DNA from: Candidatus Saccharimonadota bacterium
GTDB taxonomy: Bacteria > Patescibacteriota > Saccharimonadia > Saccharimonadales > Saccharimonadaceae
NCBI GenBank assembly: GCA_017512095.1
Contig: JAFWHC010000003.1
Location: 1-64,000 of the forward strand
Direction of reading: 5' to 3'
DNA: 64,000 bases
Shown here: positions 34,711-41,981 of the stretch, in pieces
How positions within the stretch are numbered: position 1 is the first letter of the stretch
Layout of the letters: each line of letters opens with the position of its first letter
Made by a program: the position numbers and the translations under genes
The notes under the pieces: model-generated
Told to the model about the DNA's origin: nothing
Database searches by the model: none
Seen by the model: the letters and a program-made list of their open reading frames with translations, nothing else

Positions 34711-35656
34711 CTTTAAGACCTACAGACTTAGACTTATTGACGACATAAAGCGGGCGATTCTTTGCTTCGGCATGGATATGGGAAATATAGAGTGCTGTAA
34801 TGGATTGCGATATTAGAACCAGCCCAACCAGAAATGCGCTAAAAAATCCCGTCGCGACTCCTCCGCCCCACTGCAAATGCATCGGATCACCTAAAATATA
34901 TTCTTGAATCAACTGAAACAGTCCAGGAAAAAAGGTAATCATCATAATGAACGCACCGATATAACCAAAAATCACCAACGGCGTCCTCGAAGTAGATATC
35001 ACGCTATCGCCAGTTAGTGCCATGAGTTTCTTAAACCCATAGGTCGCCTCACCGCTCGTCCGCCCCTTTGTCTTAACTCGAATGTATTCTTGCGGATAGC
35101 CGAGCCAATTGATAAGTCCGCGTGTTAAACGATTGTGTTCGGTGAATTGGTTAAAGGCGTCGACAACCTCACGGTCCAACAGTCTAAAATCCGTCTCCCC
35201 CTCAACTATGTCTTTGTCGCCAGTGATTTTCATCAATGTATAATAAACTCTTGAACCAAATTTATGCTTCGTAGTGTTCTTTTCTCGAACCGCTGTCACG
35301 ATCATAGCTCCGTCGTGCCATTTTTCAACCATCCTCGGAATTTCACTTGCTGGATGCTGGCCATCCGCATCGATCATAATTACGGCGTCGCCCTCTGCTT
35401 CTCTTAGCCCCGCCGTAAGAGCATTTTCTTTTCCAAAGTTTTTCATAAGTGCAACAACTCTTATTTTTACATTAGGACCAAGATCACACGATTTAACGGT
35501 TTCCACCGATTTATCCGTCGAGCCATCATCGATAACGACGACCTCGACCTTTTCATCAAGTTTTTCGATTGAAGGCCCAAGTTCCTTCTCTAGAAAAAAC
35601 TTTATGCCGGCCTGTTCGTTATAGACAGGCACAACTACAGAAATTAACCTCTTCAT
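34697..35656 (-). CDS. Family 2 glycosyltransferase, GtrB/polyprenyl-phosphate type
   Basis: A 319-residue GT2 enzyme. The nucleotide-sugar site is VVVPVYNEQAG and VIDDGSTDKS; the metal motif DADGQH follows. Two C-terminal membrane helices (about 236-260 and 270-295) are as in GtrB and DPM synthases. It should load a sugar onto polyprenyl phosphate and present it to the GtrII-like transferase. It is first in the cassette and is expressed from a leaderless promoter on the minus strand. Confidence 0.9.
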   Translation of the reverse strand: MKRLISVVVPVYNEQAGIKFFLEKELGPSIEKLDEKVEVVVIDDGSTDKSVETVKSCDLGPNVKIRVVALMKNFGKENALTAGLREAEGDAVIMIDADGQHPASEIPRMVEKWHDGAMIVTAVREKNTTKHKFGSRVYYTLMKITGDKDIVEGETDFRLLDREVVDAFNQFTEHNRLTRGLINWLGYPQEYIRVKTKGRTSGEATYGFKKLMALTGDSVISTSRTPLVIFGYIGAFIMMITFFPGLFQLIQEYILGDPMHLQWGGGVATGFFSAFLVGLVLISQSITALYISHIHAEAKNRPLYVVNKSKSVGLKDAKK

Positions 35657-35664
35657 TGAATACT

Positions 35665-35670
35665 ATTATA
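35665..35670 (-). promoter_or_regulatory. Extended -10 box of the glycan cassette
   Basis: On the minus strand TGC-TATAAT, 8 nt before ATG at 35656; leaderless type. Confidence 0.65.
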
Positions 35671-35706
35671 GCACACGTTTTAAGGAAATATTAAGCTTTT
35701 TTATGC

Positions 35707-35735
35707 TTTACAATCTTCCTCAAATAATATATTAT
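35707..35735 (+). promoter_or_regulatory. Promoter of tuf
   Basis: TTTACA (35707-35712), 17 nt, TATTAT (35730-35735). A leader of about 65 nt follows. Confidence 0.6.
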
Positions 35736-35747
35736 ATATAGGTAGAG

Positions 35748-35799
35748 TCTCGAGAGCTGGTTTTTATTAGTGCTCTTCGAGAATATAATAAAAAGGAGA
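35748..35799 (+). promoter_or_regulatory. tuf leader hairpin and SD
   Basis: TCTCGAGAGC (35748-35757) pairs with GCTCTTCGAGA (35772-35782), one bulge. SD AAGGAGA (35793-35799) lies free below it, 9 nt before ATG 35809. Confidence 0.6.
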
Positions 35800-35808
35800 A
35801 ATTAAAGA

Positions 35809-36993
35809 ATGGCAAATTTTGACCGTTCCAAACCGCACATCAACGTCGGTACCATGGGTCACGTCGACCACGGTAAAACCACTTTGACTGCTGCGATTAC
35901 TTCCGTCTTGGCGAAAAAACTTCCGTCTGACGTTAACAAACCTGTCGCTTACGACCAAATCGACAACGCTCCTGAGGAAAAGGCCCGTGGTATCACCATC
36001 GCTACCTCCCACCAAGAGTACGAATCCGAAAAGCGTCACTACGCTCACGTCGACATGCCTGGTCACGCCGACTACATTAAAAACATGATTACCGGTGCCG
36101 CTCAAGTTGATGGCGCTATCCTTGTCGTTGCTGCAAACGACGGTCCGCTTCCACAAACTCGTGAGCACGTCCTCCTTGCGCACCAAGTGAACGTTCCAAA
36201 AATCATTGTCTTCTTGAACAAGATGGACCTCGCTGATCCAGAACTCGTCGAACTTGTCGAGATGGACGTCCGCGAACTTCTCAACAAGTACGGCTTCGAT
36301 GGCGACAACGCCCCAATCATCAAGGGTTCCGCTACCAAAGCCCTCGAAGGCGACCCAGAGAACGAACAGGCTATCATGGACCTCGTTCACGCTATGGACG
36401 AATACTTCGACATTCCTGAACACGATCTTGACAAGCCGTTCCTCATGCCTATTGAAGACGTCTTCTCCATCAAGGGTCGTGGTACTGTTGCTACCGGCCG
36501 TATCGAGCAAGGTGTCGTGAAACTCAACGACGAAGTTGAAATCGTTGGTCTCCGCGAAACCCAAAAATCCGTCGTTACCGGTATCGAAGCCTTCCACAAG
36601 ACTCTCGACCAAGGTCAAGCTGGCGATAACGCTGGTCTCCTTCTCCGCGGTATCGAACGCGAGCAAATCGAACGTGGTCAAGTCATCGCTGCTCCTGGCA
36701 CCATCACTCCACACACCGAGTTTGAGGCCCAGGTCTACATCCTCAAGAAAGAGGAAGGCGGCCGCCACACTCCGTTTGCTAAGGGTTACAAGCCACAGTT
36801 CTACTTCCGCACGACTGACGTCACCGGTGAAGTTGAACTTCCTGCTGACAAGGAAATCGTCATGCCTGGCGACCAAGTCACTTTCAACGTGAAACTTCTC
36901 GCCCCAGTCGCCATGAACAACAACGACCGCTTCGCTATCCGCGAAGGTGGCAAGACCGTCGGTTCTGGTGTTATTACCAAGGTCATCAAGTAG
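35809..36993 (+). CDS. tuf: Translation elongation factor Tu
   Basis: A 394-residue EF-Tu that brings aminoacyl-tRNA to the ribosome. G1 is GHVDHGKTT, switch I ends [10 protein letters not shown]3 is DMPGHADY and G4 is NKMD. Domains II and III are complete. Codons are strongly biased (GGT, GTC, AAG, CGT), as expected for a very highly expressed gene, and clearly unlike the neighbours. It is not in an str operon here; it stands alone with its own promoter, leader hairpin and terminator. Confidence 0.98.
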   Translation: MANFDRSKPHINVGTMGHVDHGKTTLTAAITSVLAKKLPSDVNKPVAYDQIDNAPEEKARGITIATSHQEYESEKRHYAHVDMPGHADYIKNMITGAAQVDGAILVVAANDGPLPQTREHVLLAHQVNVPKIIVFLNKMDLADPELVELVEMDVRELLNKYGFDGDNAPIIKGSATKALEGDPENEQAIMDLVHAMDEYFDIPEHDLDKPFLMPIEDVFSIKGRGTVATGRIEQGVVKLNDEVEIVGLRETQKSVVTGIEAFHKTLDQGQAGDNAGLLLRGIEREQIERGQVIAAPGTITPHTEFEAQVYILKKEEGGRHTPFAKGYKPQFYFRTTDVTGEVELPADKEIVMPGDQVTFNVKLLAPVAMNNNDRFAIREGGKTVGSGVITKVIK

Positions 36994-37007
36994 GTTCTAT
37001 AAACCTT

Positions 37008-37038
37008 AAAATAGCCTCTGAAAAGGGGCTATTTTTTT
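37008..37038 (+). terminator. tuf terminator
   Basis: AAATAGCC-tctgaaaagg-GGCTATTT, then a run of Ts. Confidence 0.88.
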
Positions 37039-37050
37039 ATTTTTACCCTC

Positions 37051-37079
37051 TTGATTTTTATATCGCTTATTGCTATTAT
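37051..37079 (+). promoter_or_regulatory. Promoter of the pilin gene
   Basis: TTGATT (37051-37056), 17 nt, extended TGC-TATTAT (37074-37079), a leader of about 30 nt with a weak SD AAAGGAT. It lies outside the predicted invertible segment. Confidence 0.62.
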
Positions 37080-37116
37080 AAGAATAAGCATAAAATTAGA
37101 AAGGATAAAAACCGAC

Positions 37117-37638
37117 ATGAATATCAAATCTAAGAAGGGCTTCACTATTATCGAGGTCGTGCTTGTGCTTGCCATCGCGGGTCTTATCTTCCTCATGGTC
37201 TTCGTTGCGCTTCCGACCATGCAGCGCAGCCAGAGGGATACCCAGCGCAGGAACGATTACGCCGCCTTCGCTGCGAACATCACGAACTACCTAACAAATA
37301 ACAATGGCAACTTACCAAAAGCTGGTGCCACGCTCGACCCGAAAAAATATGTCAACGATGCTGGTACAGATGGTGCAGGAAAAACCTATTCAATTACTGT
37401 TGTAACATGCACAAAAACATCTGTGACAGTTGATGGTGTTGCCTATGCTAATTCATGTGGGAACTCTGGAATTAATCCATTAACTGTGATGAATCAAAAT
37501 GCTGCACCGCAGATTTATTTGGTTCTCAAGGCAAAGTGTAACACCGTCCAAGGGCTCACAATGACCTCGGCAGGAAATCGCGACTTTGCGGTTCTTGGCC
37601 AGCTTGAATCTGGCGTGTTCTGTCAAGACAATGTTTAA
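37117..37638 (+). CDS. Type IV pilin, expressed copy of an invertible pair
   Basis: A 173-residue prepilin. The short leader ends in glycine 8, the processing site is G|FTIIEVV with the key glutamate at +5 (E13), and a 20-residue hydrophobic helix follows. Residues 30-42 are encoded by a perfect 38-bp repeat that recurs inverted at 38152-38189. From residue 43 on the sequence differs from, but is homologous to, the silent copy: both keep RRNDYA-FAANIT, LDPKKY, GTD-AG and the ending LGQLESGV-CQDNV. The head (promoter, leader, helix) is thus constant and the body exchangeable. An in-frame start at 37051 lies in the promoter and is rejected. Pilins of this type polymerise into adhesive pili. Confidence 0.88.
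   Translation: MNIKSKKGFTIIEVVLVLAIAGLIFLMVFVALPTMQRSQRDTQRRNDYAAFAANITNYLTNNNGNLPKAGATLDPKKYVNDAGTDGAGKTYSITVVTCTKTSVTVDGVAYANSCGNSGINPLTVMNQNAAPQIYLVLKAKCNTVQGLTMTSAGNRDFAVLGQLESGVFCQDNV
37205..37242 (+). repeat. 38-bp inverted repeat, left copy (predicted inversion site)
   Basis: Perfect reverse complement of 38152-38189. It encodes pilin residues 30-42. It contains TGCGCT-N11-AGCGCA, a possible pair of recombinase arms. Identity stops abruptly at both ends, while the downstream codons differ at many synonymous sites. Confidence 0.9.
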
Positions 37639-37660
37639 TCTTTTCTAGGCATAACTGCGA

Positions 37661-37690
37661 AAAATCTCCCCATGGAAGCGGGGAGATTTT
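37661..37690. terminator. Bidirectional terminator at the centre of the invertible segment
   Basis: AAAATCTCCCC (37661-37671) and GGGGAGATTTT (37680-37690) pair perfectly over 11 bp. Outer AACTGCGA and TTCGCAGTT add pairs. It lies between the converging expressed and silent pilin bodies and serves either orientation. Confidence 0.85.
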
Positions 37691-37716
37691 CTGGTTCGCA
37701 GTTTCTTTTAGAAAGG

Positions 37717-38189
37717 CTAGACGTTGTCTTGGCAATAAACGCCGGACTCGAGTTGACCGAGCAGGGCGTAGTCTCGATTACCGCTGCTTGCTTTGACAGT
37801 TCCTTGTTCGTCGCCGCACGCAGCACCCTTGACGATGACAACACGAGGGTCGGAGTTTTGGGTCATCTCTGTCATCACGCCGTTAGTGAGGGCGCCGGTA
37901 AGGCCGTTTGTACATTGTTGTCCTGCGGTGCTTTTGTCGCATTTGATAACCGCAATGTAGTAAGTGTGCCCGGCAGTATCGGTCCCGCTTTCATTGATAT
38001 ACTTCTTTGGATCAAGACCGTGGGAGCTAATCTGACTTACACCACTACTGTCGACGTAGCTCCAGGAGCTGTCGCTTGGGAGTCTACCGTTGTTGTTAGT
38101 GATATAGCCTGTGATGTTTGCGGCGAACGATGCGTAGTCATTGCGTCTTGCGGTATCCCTCTGGCTGCGCTGCATGGTCGGAAGCGCAA
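37717..38189 (-). pseudogene. Silent pilin body cassette lacking leader and membrane helix
   Basis: On the minus strand 152 codons from an internal Met are homologous to residues 35-173 of the expressed pilin (QRSQRDTARRNDYASFAANIT, LDPKKYINESGTD, LGQLESGVYCQDNV). The homology begins exactly at the 38-bp repeat. Upstream of it the frame reads into a TAG, with no leader peptide, SD or promoter of its own. The cassette overlaps the 3' end of the recombinase gene in another frame. Inversion between the repeats would join it to the head at 37117 and give a 186-residue pilin. It is therefore a stored alternative rather than a decayed gene; the reading frame is fully open. Confidence 0.85.
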
Positions 38190-39133
38190 GCAGCTAAAAT
38201 AAGCGCATCGTTATGACCTAAAACGTGACTATACCGTTTTAAAACTGTCGCCTGCGTATCGCCAGAAACTTCTGCCACGACCGGAAGTGACACCCCGCCC
38301 GCAATCAGCCGTGAAATGTAAGTATGGCGAAACTCATGCAATCTGTATCTTGGCAACCCAAGCTCATCACAAACCCTCCCGAACACTTGCCGGACGGCTT
38401 GCGGAGAAACGTCGAAAATCCGAACAGGGGTATCACCTCTATCCATTTGCGCAGATTGCTTCCGCGCTCTAAACGCATGGATTTCATCCAAAAACTCCCG
38501 AAAATCAGTCGTAAGTATTGGTATTTCTCGTATTTTTCCGTTCTTTGTCTCTTTTATCACTCCGAAATCCGACAGATAAGATTTATCAACTCTTACTCGC
38601 CAAATATCTTCATTGACTTTCTTAAAATTCTCCGACCCAAGCGCCAGTGCCTCACCAATCCTCACTCCGGTATTATATAAAAGCATAAACAAAAACCGAT
38701 ATTTCCGATATAGTTCAACCCCTCCGCGCCAATACTCATGTTCCTCAAACCAACGCATAATCCGCAAAAAGTCTTCGTGCTTAACTACTCTGGCGCTCGC
38801 CCCCAGAGAAAATTTCGGGCCTTCCAAGCGAGCTGCCAGTGAATATCGAACTAATCCTCGCCTGTACGCCAAGTTAAGTAACTTCCTTAAAGTCGTATTG
38901 AGTCCATAGATTGTCTCGGGCGCATAACCAGACTCGCGCATCTTTAAAACCATCTGCTCGTATTGCGAGACCGAAAGTCGCTCTATCCGTGTCGTCTCGG
39001 GAATGAATTGTGCCAACATCTTAAAAGACGTTTCCGTATTTTTGATGGTTTTCGGCGAAAATCCCTGCACTTTTGCTCGCTCAAGCCAAACCCCCATCGC
39101 CATTGCTAAAGTTGCTCGACGGAATAAAACCAT
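38138..39133 (-). CDS. Tyrosine recombinase, probable pilin invertase
   Basis: A 331-residue Xer/integrase-family recombinase. An N-terminal SAM-like core-binding domain spans about 10-95. The catalytic residues are R158 (NTGVRIGEA), a lysine near 200, H266 and R269 (LHEFRH), D292 where many relatives have H or W, and nucleophile Y301 (KRYSHV). Codons 316-327 are written in the right copy of the 38-bp repeat, and the stop lies inside the silent pilin cassette. Inversion would change the tail from RKTQ to a 19-residue tail starting PAQERLRR. Adjacency and overlap make it the natural invertase, by analogy with Rci of R64 shufflons; this is inferred. Confidence 0.85.
   Translation of the reverse strand: MVLFRRATLAMAMGVWLERAKVQGFSPKTIKNTETSFKMLAQFIPETTRIERLSVSQYEQMVLKMRESGYAPETIYGLNTTLRKLLNLAYRRGLVRYSLAARLEGPKFSLGASARVVKHEDFLRIMRWFEEHEYWRGGVELYRKYRFLFMLLYNTGVRIGEALALGSENFKKVNEDIWRVRVDKSYLSDFGVIKETKNGKIREIPILTTDFREFLDEIHAFRARKQSAQMDRGDTPVRIFDVSPQAVRQVFGRVCDELGLPRYRLHEFRHTYISRLIAGGVSLPVVAEVSGDTQATVLKRYSHVLGHNDALILAACASDHAAQPEGYRKTQ
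38152..38189 (-). repeat. 38-bp inverted repeat, right copy (predicted inversion site)
   Basis: Perfect reverse complement of 37205-37242. Read in one frame it belongs to the silent pilin cassette, in another to the recombinase C-terminus. Confidence 0.9.
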
Positions 39134-39138
39134 AGAAA

Positions 39139-39168
39139 TCTCCTTTTTATGTCTAGGAGACTATTTTA
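39139..39168 (-). promoter_or_regulatory. Recombinase -10 box and SD-occluding hairpin
   Basis: On the minus strand TAAAAT (39168-39163), then a transcript predicted to start near 39156. TCTCCT (39160-39155) pairs with AGGAGA (39144-39139), which is the SD region in AAGGAG. The ribosome site would be masked from the first bases of the mRNA. Confidence 0.6.
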
Positions 39169-39171
39169 CCG

Positions 39172-39372
39172 CTATTTCGAACTCAAATGCCAATGATTCC
39201 CGAACTCGCATTTATAAACCGTCAAAGCGGGCGCATGATGGTCGTGCTCCGCAATTCTCGCCGCCACTTCTGCCTCTTCGCGCGAATGATAAACAATCTT
39301 ATGCGACTCACCCACCCAACATCTTTCCGGCTCAAACCCGCTCAATTTATTCACGTCAAAATGTCTACTCAT
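39172..39372 (-). CDS. Small conserved-looking protein, unknown
   Basis: A 66-residue protein ending in YKCEFGNHWHLSSK, with a His-rich middle (EHDHHAPALTV). The last part, one cysteine with three histidines/aromatics, looks like a small metal-binding or DNA-associated module, but I do not recognise a family. It is divergent from the DUF362 gene with only 14 bp between the two start codons, and lies immediately upstream of the recombinase, whose -10 overlaps its end. The good extended -10 and the codon style make it a real gene. Confidence 0.65.
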   Translation of the reverse strand: MSRHFDVNKLSGFEPERCWVGESHKIVYHSREEAEVAARIAEHDHHAPALTVYKCEFGNHWHLSSK

Positions 39373-39386
39373 GCTATAATTGTATC
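39373..39386. promoter_or_regulatory. Back-to-back leaderless promoters in 14 bp
   Basis: On + TGC-TATAAT (39375-39380), then 6 nt to ATG 39387. On - TGA-TACAAT, 6 nt before ATG at 39372. The two -10 boxes overlap, so only one polymerase can bind at a time. Confidence 0.65.
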
Positions 39387-40268
39387 ATGAAATCGAAAGT
39401 TTACTACTCTAAGGCAATCTCTCCAGAAGCTCTCATCAAAGTTTACGAAGCGCTCGGCGTGGAACTAACCGGCAAGGTCGCCGTTAAAGTCTCAACCGGC
39501 GAGAAGGGCGCCGAAGGCTACCTAAAGGCTAGCCTCATTGAGCCGCTTGTCAAAAAACTAAACGGCACCATCGTCGAATGTAACACCGCCTATAACGGGG
39601 CTAGGAACGAAGCCGCCGAACATCTCGAAGTCGCCAAAGCTCACGGCTTCGATTTTGCGCCGATTGACATCATGGACGCCGACGGCGACCTTAAAATCCC
39701 GGTCAAAAACGGCAAACACCTAGAATACGACCTCATCGGCAAAAACTTCGCAAATTACGACAGTATCTTGAACCTCGCCCACGGCAAGGGCCACATGATG
39801 GGTGGCTTCGGTGCTAATCTCAAGAACCAAAGCATTGGCATCGCCTCCAGAAACGGCAAGGCCTACATCCACTCTTGTGGTCAAACCGAAGACCCAGACG
39901 CTTGCTGGCACGCCAAATACGAACAAATTGAGTTCATCGAGTCTATGGCTGAGGCCGCTAAAGCCGTCGCGGATTACTGCGCCGAAAATAACAAAAAGAT
40001 TCTCTACATTACCGTCATGAACGCCATCTCGACTTCTTGCGACTGCGACTCTAACCAAGACGACCCCGTCATGGCCGACCTCGGCATCGTGGGCTCTACG
40101 GACCCCGTCGCAAACGACCAAGCTTTCCTCGACCTCATCTGGAACTCAAAAGACCCCGGCAAAGATAAACTTATCGAAAGAATCACTAGCCGAGAAGGCG
40201 AAAAAATTACCGCTTACGCTGAAAAAATTGGATTAGGTTCTACCGATTACGAATTGGTTATGCTATAA
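39387..40268 (+). CDS. DUF362-family protein
   Basis: A 293-residue protein of the DUF362 family (uncharacterised, often linked to Fe-S centres). Conserved-looking parts are KVSTGEKGAEGYLKASLIEPLV, the central NLAHGKGHMMGGFGANLKNQSIG and the cysteines in SCGQTEDPDACW and SCDCDSNQDD. A longer in-frame reading starting at 39003 runs through the recombinase gene and is rejected, because a leaderless promoter ends 6 nt before ATG 39387. The stop codon overlaps the potA -10 box. Function is not established for the family. Confidence 0.82.
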   Translation: MKSKVYYSKAISPEALIKVYEALGVELTGKVAVKVSTGEKGAEGYLKASLIEPLVKKLNGTIVECNTAYNGARNEAAEHLEVAKAHGFDFAPIDIMDADGDLKIPVKNGKHLEYDLIGKNFANYDSILNLAHGKGHMMGGFGANLKNQSIGIASRNGKAYIHSCGQTEDPDACWHAKYEQIEFIESMAEAAKAVADYCAENNKKILYITVMNAISTSCDCDSNQDDPVMADLGIVGSTDPVANDQAFLDLIWNSKDPGKDKLIERITSREGEKITAYAEKIGLGSTDYELVML

Positions 40269-40269
40269 T
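40264..40269 (+). promoter_or_regulatory. Extended -10 box of the pot operon
   Basis: TGC-TATAAT over the stop codon of the DUF362 gene, 6 nt before ATG 40276; leaderless. Confidence 0.68.
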
Positions 40270-40275
40270 TAGTAT

Positions 40276-41052
40276 ATGGAAAAAAGGGTGCTGGTACGAC
40301 TAGAAAACGTCAAAGAATCTTTTGGCGACAAAGTCGTAATCAAAAATTTGAATCTTGACATCTTCGAGGGCGAATTCTTGACGCTCCTCGGTCCTTCTGG
40401 TTGCGGAAAAACTACGGTTCTTCGCCTCATCTCCGGCCTCAACTCCGCGACGTCCGGCAAAATCTTCCTCGATGACCTCGACGTCACCGATATCCCTGCC
40501 GCTAAACGCCCCGTCACGACCATTTTCCAGAACTTCGCCCTTTTCCCGCACTTAACCGTCCATGACAACATCAACTTCGGCCTCAAAATGACTAAAATCC
40601 CCAAACGCGAAGCCGAAAAACGTATTAGATCGGCGCTAAAAACTGTCAAACTCACCGGCTTCGAAGACCGCTTTCCGTCGCAACTTTCTGGTGGCCAGCA
40701 ACAACGCGTTGCTATCGCCCGCTCCATTGTCATGCAACATAAGCTCCTCCTGCTCGACGAATCCCTCGCGAGTCTCGACTTAAAACTCAAAAGGGAAATG
40801 CAGACCGAGCTAAAAAACCTCCAACAGAAGCTCCAGATGACGTTCGTCTACGTTACGCACGACCAAGACGAAGCTCTCACCATGTCCGATCGAATCGCCA
40901 TCATGAATAACGGCGCTATTGTCCAGCTTGGCGCGCCAGAAGAAATCTACGCCCACCCTAAAAATGACTTCGTAAAAAGTTTTATTTCTGACATTGACCT
41001 CATCAATTTCCGCCGCACTCGCATGAAGAGGTATGAGCATGATAAATCCTAG
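40276..41052 (+). CDS. potA: Spermidine/putrescine ABC transporter ATP-binding protein, short form
   Basis: A 258-residue ABC ATPase. Walker A is GPSGCGKTT near residue 37, the Q-loop FQNFALFPHL, the signature LSGGQQQR, Walker B LLLLDESLASLD and the H-loop YVTHDQDEAL. PotA proteins are normally about 370 residues with a C-terminal TOBE regulatory domain; here the protein stops just after the ATPase core. The last bases overlap potB by 20 nt. With potBCD it forms a complete polyamine importer, consistent with dependence on external polyamines. Confidence 0.9.
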   Translation: MEKRVLVRLENVKESFGDKVVIKNLNLDIFEGEFLTLLGPSGCGKTTVLRLISGLNSATSGKIFLDDLDVTDIPAAKRPVTTIFQNFALFPHLTVHDNINFGLKMTKIPKREAEKRIRSALKTVKLTGFEDRFPSQLSGGQQQRVAIARSIVMQHKLLLLDESLASLDLKLKREMQTELKNLQQKLQMTFVYVTHDQDEALTMSDRIAIMNNGAIVQLGAPEEIYAHPKNDFVKSFISDIDLINFRRTRMKRYEHDKS

Positions 41053-41980
41053 TCGCACTACAATCCCTCGCGGTGTTTTTGAACGTTTTTCTCAACCGGT
41101 GCCAGCAAAAACTGCCACGACTCGTAAAGAAAAGCCGAGTCTTTTTAAAACTGTTTTTACCCTCCCAATTATTTTCTATGCGCTCCTTTTGATTGCTTTG
41201 CCAATTCTTTATGTTTTCTTCCTGAGTTTCTTAAGGTCAGACAACTACGGCGGCTATCTTTACGAATTTAACCTCGAAAACTATGGCGAAATCCTCGACA
41301 GCACTTATCTCTCCATTTTCCTAAAATCCGCTGTTATCGGCCTCGCCACGACTGCTATCTGTCTCGCTATCTCTTATCCCTTCGCCATTTTCCTTCGCGG
41401 CAAATCCGAACGAAAACGCAACTTCATTATGAAGCTCATCATGGTCCCCTTTCTTACGAATTCGCTCATCCGTACATATGGCCTCATTACGCTGCTTCGT
41501 AAAAACGGCGTCATAAATAGCACCCTCCTAAACCTCGGCCTTATCGGCGCACCGTTAAACCTCATGTATAATAATCTTGGCATTCTTATCGGCATGGTTT
41601 ACACTTTGCTTCCGTTTATGCTACTCCCCGTCTGCTCCGCCGTTAGTAAGGTTGATCAAAACTTGCTCGACGCCGCCTCCGACCTCGGTGCCGGCAAGGT
41701 CCAAAAATTCTTCAAAGTCTATCTCCCGCTTACGCTTCAAGGCGCCTTTAACGGCTCGCTCATGGTTTTCACGCCTGCCATCGGCTATTTCTTTATCGCC
41801 GATGTTCTTGGTGGCGGTAAAGCTATGATTATCGGTAACCTCGTCAAAAATCAGTTCTTAACCGCCCGCAACTGGCCGCTCGGCGCCGCGCTCTCCATTC
41901 TCCTCCTCGTTATCACCTTCCTTCTTGTCAAACTTTACAAGAAGATCGGCGGCAATCTTGATGAACTAGGAGGTGGCTAA
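41033..41980 (+). CDS. potB: Spermidine/putrescine ABC transporter permease
   Basis: A 315-residue permease with six membrane helices. The EAA loop that docks on the ATPase reads LLDAASDLGAGKVQKFFKVYLPLT. An N-terminal cytoplasmic stretch of about 40 residues is longer than usual. Start is ATG 41033 (MSMINPS) or ATG 41039; both overlap potA. The stop is followed by potC after one base. Confidence 0.92.
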   Translation: MSMINPSRTTIPRGVFERFSQPVPAKTATTRKEKPSLFKTVFTLPIIFYALLLIALPILYVFFLSFLRSDNYGGYLYEFNLENYGEILDSTYLSIFLKSAVIGLATTAICLAISYPFAIFLRGKSERKRNFIMKLIMVPFLTNSLIRTYGLITLLRKNGVINSTLLNLGLIGAPLNLMYNNLGILIGMVYTLLPFMLLPVCSAVSKVDQNLLDAASDLGAGKVQKFFKVYLPLTLQGAFNGSLMVFTPAIGYFFIADVLGGGKAMIIGNLVKNQFLTARNWPLGAALSILLLVITFLLVKLYKKIGGNLDELGGG

Positions 41981-41981
41981 A

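Noticed and set aside
35767-36876. A minus-strand ORF of 369 codons
   Set aside because: Exact antisense of tuf; an effect of its strongly biased codons.
37205-38189. The pilin pair as ordinary convergent duplicate genes
   Set aside because: The second copy lacks leader, helix, SD and promoter, and the homology is cut precisely at a perfect 38-bp repeat.
37672-38202. A plus-strand ORF of 176 codons across the silent pilin cassette
   Set aside because: It is antisense to the cassette, which has clear pilin homology on the minus strand.
39003-39386. A 128-codon upstream extension of the DUF362 protein
   Set aside because: It lies antisense to the recombinase and the 66-residue gene, and a leaderless promoter sits directly before ATG 39387.
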